In this document: in pieces, positions 1-6,765 of the stretch | How positions within the stretch are numbered: position 1 is the stretch's first letter | Layout: each line of letters begins with the position of its first letter | Origin: Gammaproteobacteria bacterium | GTDB lineage: Bacteria > Pseudomonadota > Gammaproteobacteria > Steroidobacterales > Steroidobacteraceae | Length of the DNA: 6,903 bases | Reading direction: 5' to 3' | Assembly: GCA_009923475.1 (NCBI GenBank) | Contig: RFTM01000093.1 | Coordinates: forward strand, 1 to 6,903 | Position numbers and translations under genes: made by a program | Notes under the pieces: model-generated | The model's input: only the letters and a program-made list of their open reading frames with translations | Told to the model about the DNA's origin: nothing | Database searches by the model: none

Positions 1-1
1 C

Positions 2-628
2 GCCGACGGCAAGCGCATCCAGCCGCTGCGCGCGCATGGCGTGGCGGCGATGTCGATCGGCTTCCTGGTCGATGTCGAGCAGCCGATGGCCTGGCGCGGG
101 CCGATGGTGACTTCGGCCCTCAACCAGCTGCTCGCCGACACCCTTTGGGGCGAACTCGATTACCTCGTCGTCGACATGCCCCCCGGCACCGGCGACATCC
201 AGCTGACGCTCGCGCAGCGCGTGCCGGTGGCGGGCGCCGTGATCGTCACCACGCCGCAGGACATCGCGCTCGCCGACGCGCGCAAGGGCCTGCGCATGTT
301 CGAGAAGGTGCACGTGCCGGTGCTCGGCATCGTCGAGAACATGGCGATGCACACCTGCAGCCGTTGCGGGCATGCGGAGCACATCTTCGGCGAGGGCGGC
401 GGTGCGCGCATGGCGGCCGACTACGGCGTGCAGCTGCTCGGCTCGCTGCCGCTCGACGCCCGCATCCGCGCCGAGGCGGACGGCGGCAAGCCCAGCGTCG
501 TCGCCGATCCGGCGAGCCCGCGCGCCGCCGCCTATCATTCGCTCGCGCGCCGCGCCGCCGGCGAGCTCGCCCGCCGCGGCCGCGACCGCAGCGCCCTCTT
601 CCCCAAGATCGTCGTCGAGGACACATGA
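2..628 (+). CDS. apbC: Mrp/ApbC family iron-sulfur cluster carrier ATPase (5' truncated by window)
   Basis: This is the C-terminal 208 residues of a P-loop ATPase of the Mrp/ApbC (MinD/ParA-like) family, which binds a [4Fe-4S] cluster and delivers it to cytosolic apoproteins. The reading frame is open from the first complete codon, so the start and the Walker A loop lie upstream of the window. Visible hallmarks are the stretch from 'GFLVD' to 'MAWRGPMV', the Walker B/switch region '[10 protein letters not shown]' (about nt 164-193), 'VTTPQD', and 'GIVENMA' followed by the cluster-binding C-x2-C (Cys codons at 356-358 and 365-367) and 'HIFGEGGG'. The full-length family is about 360 aa, so a little over half is present. 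The stop TGA at 626-628 overlaps the dcd start in ATGA, which suggests translational coupling. Family assignment is very secure. Choosing the symbol apbC over mrp is only a naming preference. Confidence 0.95.
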   Translation, partial: ADGKRIQPLRAHGVAAMSIGFLVDVEQPMAWRGPMVTSALNQLLADTLWGELDYLVVDMPPGTGDIQLTLAQRVPVAGAVIVTTPQDIALADARKGLRMFEKVHVPVLGIVENMAMHTCSRCGHAEHIFGEGGGARMAADYGVQLLGSLPLDARIRAEADGGKPSVVADPASPRAAAYHSLARRAAGELARRGRDRSALFPKIVVEDT

Positions 629-1191
629 GCATCAAGTCCGACCACTGGATCCGCCGCATGGCCGAGTCGCAGGGCATGATCGAGCCCTTCGAGCCGGGGC
701 AGGTGCGCGCCGTGGACGGCCGGCGCATCGTGTCCTATGGCACCTCGAGCTACGGCTACGACGTGCGCTGCGCGCGCGAGTTCAAGGTGTTCACCAACAT
801 CAACTCGACGATCGTCGACCCGAAGGCCTTCGACGAGAAGAGCTTCGTGGACATCGATTCCGACGTCTGCATCATCCCGCCGAACTCGTTCGCGCTGGCG
901 CGCACCGTCGAGTACTTCCGCGTGCCGCGCAGCGTGCTCGTGGTCTGCCTCGGCAAGTCCACCTATGCGCGCTGCGGCATCATCGTCAACGTGACGCCGC
1001 TGGAGCCGGAGTGGGAGGGGCACGTCACGCTCGAGTTCTCGAACACCACGCCGCTGCCCGCCAAGATCTACGCCAACGAGGGCGTGGCGCAGATGCTGTT
1101 CTTCGAGAGCGACGAGGTCTGCGCGACCTCCTACAAGGACCGGGGCGGCAAGTACCAGGGCCAGAAGGGCGTGACGCTGCCGCGCACCTGA
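625..1191 (+). CDS. dcd: dCTP deaminase
   Basis: This 188-aa cytosolic enzyme deaminates dCTP to dUTP, feeding dUMP and thymidylate synthesis. It belongs to the trimeric Dcd/dUTPase fold family. The sequence is nearly textbook for the gammaproteobacterial 188-aa form: it starts '[13 protein letters not shown]', contains '[16 protein letters not shown]', the active-site stretch '[16 protein letters not shown]' (Ser112 and Arg116 correspond to E. coli S111 and R115), '[12 protein letters not shown]' with the presumed catalytic Glu137, and the C-terminal lid '[19 protein letters not shown]'. The ATG at 625 is preceded by GAGG at 617-620 and overlaps the stop of the Mrp gene by 4 bp, so the two genes are almost certainly cotranscribed. 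It ends convergently against the DUF3108 gene with a 13-bp gap. Confidence 0.97.
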   Translation: MSIKSDHWIRRMAESQGMIEPFEPGQVRAVDGRRIVSYGTSSYGYDVRCAREFKVFTNINSTIVDPKAFDEKSFVDIDSDVCIIPPNSFALARTVEYFRVPRSVLVVCLGKSTYARCGIIVNVTPLEPEWEGHVTLEFSNTTPLPAKIYANEGVAQMLFFESDEVCATSYKDRGGKYQGQKGVTLPRT

Positions 1192-1207
1192 GCGCGGCCG
1201 CCGCTCA
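1189..1207. terminator. palindrome formed by the two convergent stop codons (possible bidirectional terminator hairpin)
   Basis: The 19 nt read TGAGCG, seven nt (CGGCCGC), then CGCTCA. The arms are perfect 6-bp inverted repeats, and the centre lies on the self-complementary GCGGCCGC. The left TGA is the stop of dcd and the right TCA is the complement of the stop of the minus-strand DUF3108 gene. The hairpin would lie exactly between the two converging transcripts, where a bidirectional terminator is expected. There is no T tract on either side, so an intrinsic terminator is not proven. Confidence 0.35.
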
Positions 1208-1927
1208 ACGCTGCAGCGACTTCAGCTGCATCGTCCATTCGAGCTTGTCGCCGCGGCGGCGCTCCGCCTTCACCGGCGTGTAGCCGAGGGAAGGCGCATA
1301 CCAGACGCGCGTGACGCGGTCCGAGGTCGGGCGGTGGCTCGAGTAGGCGAGCGTCTCGAGCTCGCCGACCGCCGTCTTCAGGCGCAGGCTGCCCTCGGGG
1401 TCGTAGACGAATTCCTTGACCTCGTCCTTGTCGATGAGGAAGAAACGGCGCGGGCGCTCGCCGGCGAGCAGCGCGCGGATCAGCGCGATCTGCACCGACA
1501 TGCCGTCCTGCAGGCCCTCGCGCAGCGGCAGGTCGACGGGCTTGGTCTCGGCGGTGCCGCGCACGCGGCCCGCCTTCCAGTCGAAGTCGAGGCGGATGTC
1601 GCGCTTGACGTCCTCGGTGCCGTCATCGGCGACATAGCGCAGCGGGCGAGGGGCGCCGTCCGTCAGGGTGAACTGGCTGGTCTGTCGGATCTCGCCCGAC
1701 AGCACCAGGCGGAAGATGCCGCGGGCGTTGGCTTTGGAGACGTACCGCCAGCGGTCGGGCCCCTCGCTCGTGAGCTCGAGCGTGGTGGTGCCGGCGTTCA
1801 TCCCGCGATAGACTACCTCATAGGCGGCCGTGAACGGCTTGAGCGGTTCCTGTGCCGGGGCTGTCGGGATCAGGGCTGAAGCCGCCAGCGCGGCGAGCCA
1901 CGTCCAGGTCTTCTGTGGTCGGCTCAT
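1205..1927 (-). CDS. DUF3108 domain-containing protein, putatively periplasmic
   Basis: This 240-aa protein has a probable Sec signal peptide: 'MSRPQKTW' is followed by a hydrophobic Ala/Leu run (about residues 9-22), with likely cleavage after 'APA' at residues 23-25. The mature part is a beta-rich single domain beginning 'FTAAYEVVYRGMNAGTTTLEL', with 'GLQDGMSVQIALIRALL' in the middle and 'VWYAPSLGYTPVKAERRRGDKLEWTMQLKSLQR' split across its end. That layout is characteristic of the DUF3108 family of exported proteins, whose biochemical role is unknown to me. The ATG at 1927 overlaps the purN stop (ATGA) and has a good ribosome binding site (GGGAG at 1938-1934, 6 nt spacing), so it is the last gene of the purN transcript. 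DUF3108 genes beside purN/purM are a recurrent gammaproteobacterial arrangement, but a link to purine synthesis is not established. Confidence 0.88.
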   Translation of the reverse strand: MSRPQKTWTWLAALAASALIPTAPAQEPLKPFTAAYEVVYRGMNAGTTTLELTSEGPDRWRYVSKANARGIFRLVLSGEIRQTSQFTLTDGAPRPLRYVADDGTEDVKRDIRLDFDWKAGRVRGTAETKPVDLPLREGLQDGMSVQIALIRALLAGERPRRFFLIDKDEVKEFVYDPEGSLRLKTAVGELETLAYSSHRPTSDRVTRVWYAPSLGYTPVKAERRRGDKLEWTMQLKSLQR

Positions 1928-2577
1928 GCGTCTCTCCCGTCATCGAGCAGCGGCGAGGTGAGGGGGCGGCCGTCGAGCTGGGGGCTTCCCCCGGGGCAGC
2001 TCAGGCGGCCGCTCGCGATCCAGCCGATGACCCGCGGGAAGATGACGTGTTCGCGGGCCAGCACCCGCGCGGCGAGCGTCGCTTCGTCGTCGCCCGGCAG
2101 CACCGGGACCTTCGCTTGCAGCACCGCAGGGCCTCCGTCGAGCTCGGGCGTCACGTAATGGACCGTGCAGCCGTGCTCCGGTTCCCCGGCCTCCAGCACC
2201 CGCCGATGGGTGTGCAGGCCTTTGTGCTTCGGCAGCAGCGACGGGTGGATGTTGACGAGACGGCCCTCCAGGCCCCGTACGAAGTCCGTGGAGAGGATGC
2301 GCATGTAGCCGGCCAGCACCACGAGATCGGCTGCCCAGGGCGCGAGAGCGGCCGTCAGGCGCGCGCCGTGGGACTCGCGGGACTCGCCGACGGCAGGCGG
2401 GATGGACAGCGCCGGGATGCCGGCCTCCGCGGCGCGTCGCAGCGCCCGCGCGTCCGGCTTGTCTGAGAGGACCGCGACGACCTCGGCGCCGATGCGCCCC
2501 GACCGGCAGGCCTCGATGATGGCGGCGAGGTTGCTGCCCGAGCCCGAGGCGAGCACGGCGAGTCGCAGGCGGCGCAT
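1924..2577 (-). CDS. purN: phosphoribosylglycinamide formyltransferase (GAR transformylase)
   Basis: This 217-aa cytosolic enzyme transfers the formyl group of 10-formyltetrahydrofolate to GAR, the third step of de novo purine synthesis. Visible motifs are the N-terminal Rossmann-like 'LAVLASGSGSNLAAII', 'DLVVLAGYMRILS', the catalytic 'NIHPSLLPK' (Asn109, His111), 'GLHTHRRVLEAGE', and 'ELDGGP' with the catalytic Asp147 (E. coli N106, H108, D144). Length is close to the E. coli 212 aa. I chose the ATG at 2577 because homology begins directly after it; an in-frame GTG at 2616 would add 13 unconserved residues. Neither start has a strong Shine-Dalgarno sequence. The gene normally follows purM in one operon. 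Here 3' purM and 5' purN are about 815 bp apart because an AT-rich islet lies between them. Confidence 0.96.
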   Translation of the reverse strand: MRRLRLAVLASGSGSNLAAIIEACRSGRIGAEVVAVLSDKPDARALRRAAEAGIPALSIPPAVGESRESHGARLTAALAPWAADLVVLAGYMRILSTDFVRGLEGRLVNIHPSLLPKHKGLHTHRRVLEAGEPEHGCTVHYVTPELDGGPAVLQAKVPVLPGDDEATLAARVLAREHVIFPRVIGWIASGRLSCPGGSPQLDGRPLTSPLLDDGRDA

Positions 2578-2638
2578 CGAGGAGGGCGCCCCGGCGCTCA
2601 CTTGGGATGTAGGCACTTGCTGGATACCCGCCGCCGCG

Positions 2639-2665
2639 CTCAGCGCAGACTGATGTTACGCTGAG
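2639..2665. repeat. inverted repeat IR1 at the left edge of the AT-rich islet
   Basis: CTCAGCG at 2639-2645 and CGCTGAG at 2659-2665 form a perfect 7-bp inverted repeat around a 13-nt loop. It sits about 60 bp upstream of the purN start, exactly where composition changes from GC-rich to AT-rich. No T tract follows on either strand. It could be a cryptic terminator, a protein-binding site or part of an insertion boundary; the sequence does not decide. Confidence 0.45.
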
Positions 2666-2675
2666 GATCTACAAG

Positions 2676-2701
2676 ACTACGAACTGCCGGGCAATCGTAG
2701 T
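2676..2701. repeat. inverted repeat IR2 inside the left edge of the islet
   Basis: ACTACGA at 2676-2682 and TCGTAGT at 2695-2701 form a perfect 7-bp inverted repeat. The 12-nt centre has further TGCC/GGCA symmetry (2685-2688 and 2690-2693). On the + strand it is followed by TCTTTTAGTT, a weakly T-rich run, but no + strand gene ends here. It lies about 40 bp upstream of the candidate promoter of the islet gene and 100 bp upstream of purN on the other strand, so an operator, an end structure or a terminator are all possible. Confidence 0.45.
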
Positions 2702-2740
2702 TCTTTTAGTTCCTTGGAATTTCTTACTCATTCGTAAAAA

Positions 2741-2769
2741 TTGATGGCTTTTTGGGTCAAGCATAGAAT
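2741..2769 (+). promoter_or_regulatory. candidate sigma70 promoter of the islet gene
   Basis: A -35-like TTGATG at 2741-2746 (4 of 6 to consensus) is followed by exactly 17 nt and a -10-like TAGAAT at 2764-2769 (5 of 6). Transcription would begin near 2776 and give a leader of about 26 nt before the ATG at 2802. Spacing and distance are right, but AT-rich DNA produces such matches by chance, so this is a prediction only. Confidence 0.5.
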
Positions 2770-2801
2770 CATCAAAAATAAGCAATAAATTTGGGTTATT
2801 G

Positions 2802-3290
2802 ATGAAAAACATTGATAGAAACGATGACTTCGATACTGAGCTCACTGATTCGCATGAAGACGCCGACTTAGTTGAACTCATCCGAGTTGAATACTACCCT
2901 TGGGCAGGCAATGACATCAAATATGTTGTGATTATTCAACTAGATGAAGAGCCTGCTGGTACTATTGAGTTCATCCATCAACAGGTCAAAATTTCAGACA
3001 AAACACTTGCTAGATTTGAAGCCGGAAGTGTTTTCAAATCACTATCGGAATTGACGCTACCACTGACCCTACGGAATAACTTGGAATCATCAAGTCTTAT
3101 AAGTGTTCTTCCTGATATAAAGTCTGCGATCGTCATAAACGCGAATATCAATAAAACAAAATTTGAATGGTACTCAAGTGACTCTATGAATTACCCAAAG
3201 CAGTTAGAAAAACTTGATAAATTGGTTGAGATCATCACAGATTTAATTGATCCAGATACCTCAAATCTTCCAATGCCGTTTTATGAATAG
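2802..3290 (+). CDS. hypothetical acidic protein encoded by the AT-rich islet
   Basis: I do not recognise this 162-aa protein. It has no signal peptide, no transmembrane segment and no cysteine. I count about 30 Asp/Glu against about 15 Lys/Arg, so it is strongly acidic, most of all at the N-terminus ('NDDFDTELTDSHEDADLVEL'). Probable beta strands are 'IKYVVIIQLDEE' (about residues 39-50) and 'SAIVINANI'; the C-terminus has a probable helix 'PKQLEKLDKLVEIITDLI' and then 'PDTSNLPMPFYE'. The ATG at 2802 is preferred over an in-frame TTG at 2799; neither has a clear Shine-Dalgarno sequence. The frame ends with tandem stops TAG TAA. Codons such as AAA, ATT and TTA differ sharply from all neighbours, indicating foreign origin. 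A small, soluble, acidic, solitary protein fits an immunity protein, an antitoxin or a DNA mimic, but no motif supports any of these. Confidence 0.8.
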   Translation: MKNIDRNDDFDTELTDSHEDADLVELIRVEYYPWAGNDIKYVVIIQLDEEPAGTIEFIHQQVKISDKTLARFEAGSVFKSLSELTLPLTLRNNLESSSLISVLPDIKSAIVINANINKTKFEWYSSDSMNYPKQLEKLDKLVEIITDLIDPDTSNLPMPFYE

Positions 3291-3345
3291 TAATACGTCA
3301 CCTAATGAAAATGGAGAGTAACCATAGTGCTGATTGATGAGCAAC

Positions 3346-3382
3346 TGTTGAAGAATGGCTGAACAGGCAGAGCTTCTTAACA
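3346..3382. repeat. imperfect hairpin IR3 at the right edge of the islet
   Basis: On the + strand TGTT, AAGAA and GCT (3346-3360, with a bulged G at 3350 and TG at 3356-3357) pair with AGC, TTCTT and AACA (3371-3382). This gives 12 bp around a 10-nt loop. The hairpin lies 11 bp from the purM stop on the purM transcript. No T tract follows it on either strand, so a classical intrinsic terminator of purM or of the islet gene is not shown. Its place at the composition boundary makes an insertion-end structure an alternative. Confidence 0.4.
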
Positions 3383-3392
3383 ATGCGTGGCA

Positions 3393-4433
<1,041 letters not shown>

Positions 4434-4497
4434 CGCGTTGCTCGGTGCCGGCGCAGTCCGGCCGTTCGAAAACGCTATGGTATCTTATCGTCCACCG
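4434..4497. promoter_or_regulatory. divergent intergenic region between purM and the DUF2066 operon
   Basis: Only 64 bp separate the two divergent start codons. The one AT-richer patch, around 4477-4489 (TATGGTATCTTAT), is the likeliest place for -10 elements of one or both promoters. No convincing -35 partner with correct spacing could be assigned on either strand, and no PUR-box-like palindrome was seen. This is inferred from gene layout rather than from a clear motif. Confidence 0.4.
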
Positions 4498-5466
4498 ATG
4501 ATGACCGGCGTCCGACACCTCCCGCGCCCGCGCGCGACCGCCGTGCTGCTGCTCGTGCTGTCCGCCGGCCTGATGGTCCCCGCCGTCCGGGCGCCGGCCG
4601 CGCAGGCGGTGGCGGTGGGCGAGGTCGATGTCGCCGGCAACGGCGACGAGGCCTTCGCCGAGGCCATGCGTACGGCCCTGGTCAGGGTCACCGGCCGTCG
4701 CTCGGCGGCTACCGATCCCGTCTTCGCGCCGCTCATCGCCAACGCCCGCCGCTACGTCCAGGTCTTCCGGCCACCGAGCGGCAACAGCCCGGCGCGGGTG
4801 ACCTTCGATGCCGCCGCCATCGAGCGTGCCGTGACCGCCTTGGGTCAACCCGTCTGGGCCCGCTCCCGGCCCTTGGTCCTCGGTGTCATCACGCGGCCGC
4901 CGCCGGACGCCGACCCGGTGGCGGTGCGAACCGCGCTCGAATCCGCCGCCCTCGCGCGCGGGCTGCCCTTGCGCCTCGCCTCGGCGGCGACCGCGGGTCT
5001 CGCGGGCAAGGATCCTGTCCCGGCCGCAGACGCCCTCGCGGCGGCGCGCGCACAAGGCGCCGACGCCACGCTCGTGGGCACGGTCGATGGCGCCGAGTGG
5101 CAGTGGACGCTGTTCGAGGGCGCTTCGACGACGGTGTTCCAGGGCGGCGTCGCCGCCGGCGTCGAGGGGGCCGCGGACCTCTTCGCAGTCGGCGCGCCGG
5201 CGGCGGATGCGGGCCCGCTCTCCAGCGTCACGCTCGACGTGCAGGGCGTGGCGACGCTCGCCGAAGCGGTGCGCGTGCAACGCTTGCTGGAGGGGCTGCC
5301 GGGCGCGCGGCGCGTGGTGCTGCTCGCCAGCGACGCGGGCGGCCTGCGGTTCCGGCTCGACATGCCGCGCGGGACGGACGGCGTGGTCGGCGCGCTCTCG
5401 CTGCGTACCGAGCTCGCGCGCGTGGGGACGCAGGCCGCGCCGCTCACCTACCGCTTCGTCCGCTGA
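4498..5466 (+). CDS. DUF2066 domain-containing protein, putatively exported
   Basis: This 322-aa protein begins with a basic n-region ('VRHLPRPRAT') and a hydrophobic stretch (about residues 13-30), with a plausible cleavage site after 'AQA' (35-37). The mature part begins 'VAVGEVDVAGNGDEAFAEAMRTALVRVTGRRSA', then 'ANARRYVQVFR' and 'PVWARSRPLVLG', which is the recognisable layout of the DUF2066 family found next to purM and hda in gammaproteobacteria. Its biochemical function is unknown to me. The frame is open upstream to an ATG at 4402, but that would overlap purM and bury the signal peptide, so the tandem ATG ATG at 4498/4501 is preferred; no good ribosome binding site is visible. The next gene starts 2 nt after the stop. 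Confidence 0.85.
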   Translation: MMTGVRHLPRPRATAVLLLVLSAGLMVPAVRAPAAQAVAVGEVDVAGNGDEAFAEAMRTALVRVTGRRSAATDPVFAPLIANARRYVQVFRPPSGNSPARVTFDAAAIERAVTALGQPVWARSRPLVLGVITRPPPDADPVAVRTALESAALARGLPLRLASAATAGLAGKDPVPAADALAAARAQGADATLVGTVDGAEWQWTLFEGASTTVFQGGVAAGVEGAADLFAVGAPAADAGPLSSVTLDVQGVATLAEAVRVQRLLEGLPGARRVVLLASDAGGLRFRLDMPRGTDGVVGALSLRTELARVGTQAAPLTYRFVR

Positions 5467-5468
5467 GC

Positions 5469-6029
5469 ATGTTGCGACACCTGCCCAACGCGATCTGCCT
5501 GGCGCGCATCGCGTTGACGGTGCCGTCCGTGCTCGCCATCGACCGCGGCGAACACGGTCTCGCCCTCGGCCTGTTCGCGGTGGCCGCGATCTCGGACGGG
5601 CTCGACGGCTACCTCGCGAAGCGCAACGGCTGGACCAGCGCCCTCGGGCGCTTCCTCGATCCGCTCGCCGACAAGCTGTTGCTGGTGTCGGTGTTCCTCG
5701 CCTGCGCGTGGAACGGCCTGCTGCCGGTCTGGCTGGCCGCCGCCGCGATCGCGCGCGACCTCCTGATCGGCGGCGGCGCGCTGGTCTATCGTCTCTGGTT
5801 CGGCCCCGTCAACGGCCATCCGATCGTGCTCTCGAAGGTCAACACGGCGCTGCAGATCGCGGTGGTCGTGGTGGCCCTGCTCGCCGCGTCTGTCGGTTGG
5901 CCGCCGGCATGGCTGCAGCAGTCGCTGGCCGTGGCGATGCTCGCCACGACCGCGGCCTCCGGCGCGGCGTACGTCACGATCTTCTTCCGGCGCGCCTGGA
6001 CCATCCTCGGCAGCGCCGCAGCACGCTGA
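5469..6029 (+). CDS. CDP-alcohol phosphatidyltransferase family protein (PgsA-like)
   Basis: This 186-aa inner-membrane enzyme joins a CDP-activated lipid to an alcohol, most likely in phosphatidylglycerophosphate or cardiolipin synthesis. The family signature is present as D43-x2-D46-G47-x2-A50-K51-x8-G60-x3-D64-x3-D68 ('SDGLDGYLAKRNG', 'LGRFLDPLADK'), with all four metal-binding Asp residues. The usual Arg after Ala is Lys51, with Arg next to it. The N-terminus 'LRHLPNAICLARIALTVPSVLA' and the segments around 30-45, 70-90, 95-107, 125-145 and 150-172 give about six membrane spans. Length fits PgsA-like proteins (about 180-190 aa). Its start follows the DUF2066 stop by 2 nt and its TGA overlaps the hda ATG by 1 nt, so it belongs to the operon. 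Substrate specificity (glycerol-3-phosphate or another alcohol) cannot be read from the sequence. Confidence 0.9.
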   Translation: MLRHLPNAICLARIALTVPSVLAIDRGEHGLALGLFAVAAISDGLDGYLAKRNGWTSALGRFLDPLADKLLLVSVFLACAWNGLLPVWLAAAAIARDLLIGGGALVYRLWFGPVNGHPIVLSKVNTALQIAVVVVALLAASVGWPPAWLQQSLAVAMLATTAASGAAYVTIFFRRAWTILGSAAAR

Positions 6030-6727
6030 TGCAGCAGCTGCCCCTAGGCGTCCGGCTGCGCGAGCGCGCCACCTTCGATGCGTTCGTCGCCGCCGCTGCA
6101 GACGCCGAGGCGGTGGCGCGTCTGCGCCGCGTGGCGCAGGGCGGAGGCGGTGTGTTGTGGTTGTGGGGCGCGGTCGGCACCGGTCGGTCGCACCTGCTGC
6201 AGGCGGTCTGCGCGGCCGCTCCCGCCGCGGCGCGCGCGGGCTATCTGCCGTTCGCCGACCTGCAGGCCGCGGGCATGCCGCCCTCGGCGGCGCTCGAGGG
6301 CACGGGGTCGCTCGACCTTCTTTGCCTCGACGACCTCGACCGGGCGCTCGGCGAGCGCAGCTTCGAGGTGGCGCTGTTCGGCGTCTACCGGGCGCTCGAG
6401 GAGCGCCGCTGCGGGCTCGTGGTGAGCGCCGCGGCGCCGCCGTCGTCGCTGCCTTGGGCGCTCGCCGACATCGGCTCGCGGTTCGGCGCCGGCGAGGTGT
6501 TCCAGCTGCACCCGCTCGATGACGAAGGACAGGGCGAGGCGCTGCGACGGCGCGCGGCCGCCCGCGGTCTCGACCTGCCCGAGGAGACGCTGCGATGGCT
6601 GTCGCGTCGCTTCCCGCGCGACATGACGAGCCTCGGGGACCTGCTCGACCGCCTCGATGAGGCCTCGCTGCGCGAGCAGCGGCGCATCACGGTGCCGTTC
6701 GTGCGCTCTATCCTCGGCGACCCTTGA
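6029..6727 (+). CDS. hda: DnaA regulatory inactivator Hda
   Basis: This 232-aa AAA+ protein is a DnaA homologue lacking the DNA-binding domain. With the DNA-loaded sliding clamp it stimulates ATP hydrolysis by DnaA and so prevents re-initiation of replication. The N-terminus 'MQQLPLGVRLRERATFDAFV' contains a QLPL clamp-binding motif like the QLSLP of E. coli Hda. The Walker A loop is 'GAVGTGRSH' (47-55), with Arg in place of the usual Lys, as is typical of Hda. Walker B is 'LLCLDDLD' (97-104). The box VII arginine is Arg151 in 'DIGSRFGAG', and sensor 2 lies in 'RRFPRDMTSLGDLLDRLD' (Arg197). Length matches the family. The start overlaps the preceding stop (TGATG), so translation is probably coupled. 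DUF2066 and hda next to purM is a known gammaproteobacterial synteny. Confidence 0.95.
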   Translation: MQQLPLGVRLRERATFDAFVAAAADAEAVARLRRVAQGGGGVLWLWGAVGTGRSHLLQAVCAAAPAAARAGYLPFADLQAAGMPPSAALEGTGSLDLLCLDDLDRALGERSFEVALFGVYRALEERRCGLVVSAAAPPSSLPWALADIGSRFGAGEVFQLHPLDDEGQGEALRRRAAARGLDLPEETLRWLSRRFPRDMTSLGDLLDRLDEASLREQRRITVPFVRSILGDP

Positions 6728-6734
6728 GGGCGAG

Positions 6735-6765
6735 GGCCGCGCGCGCGACCCGCGCGCCGTGGGCC
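6735..6765 (+). terminator. GC-rich hairpin just downstream of hda
   Basis: GCGCGCG at 6741-6747 and CGCGCGC at 6751-6757 form a perfect 7-bp stem with a 3-nt loop (ACC). Outer GGCC at 6735-6738 can pair with GGCC at 6762-6765 across an internal loop. It begins 8 nt after the hda stop, where a terminator would be expected. No T tract follows, and alternating GC pairs are common in DNA this rich in G and C, so the assignment is weak. Confidence 0.3.

Noticed and set aside
145..1191. 348-codon frame reading into dcd from inside the Mrp gene, as an N-terminal extension or fusion
   Set aside because: The part before 625 is an Arg/Ala/His-rich shadow of the Mrp gene, and dcd starts at a conserved MSIKSD with a GAGG ribosome binding site.
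2578..2616. GTG at 2616 as the start of purN
   Set aside because: The 13 extra residues (MPTSQVSAGAPSS) have no counterpart in PurN proteins and there is no better ribosome binding site; homology begins just after the ATG at 2577.
2669..2881. Minus-strand 70-codon frame starting inside the islet gene
   Set aside because: It is antisense to the start and promoter of the islet gene, and its product is an unremarkable Ser/Lys-rich peptide with no ribosome binding site. An antisense peptide cannot be excluded but is not supported.
2639..3382. Islet as an integron gene cassette with an attC site
   Set aside because: attC sites run 5' RYYYAAC ... GTTRRRY 3'. The hairpin at 3346-3382 has near-matches in the opposite order (GTT first, AAC last) on both strands, and the left repeats have no such core sites.
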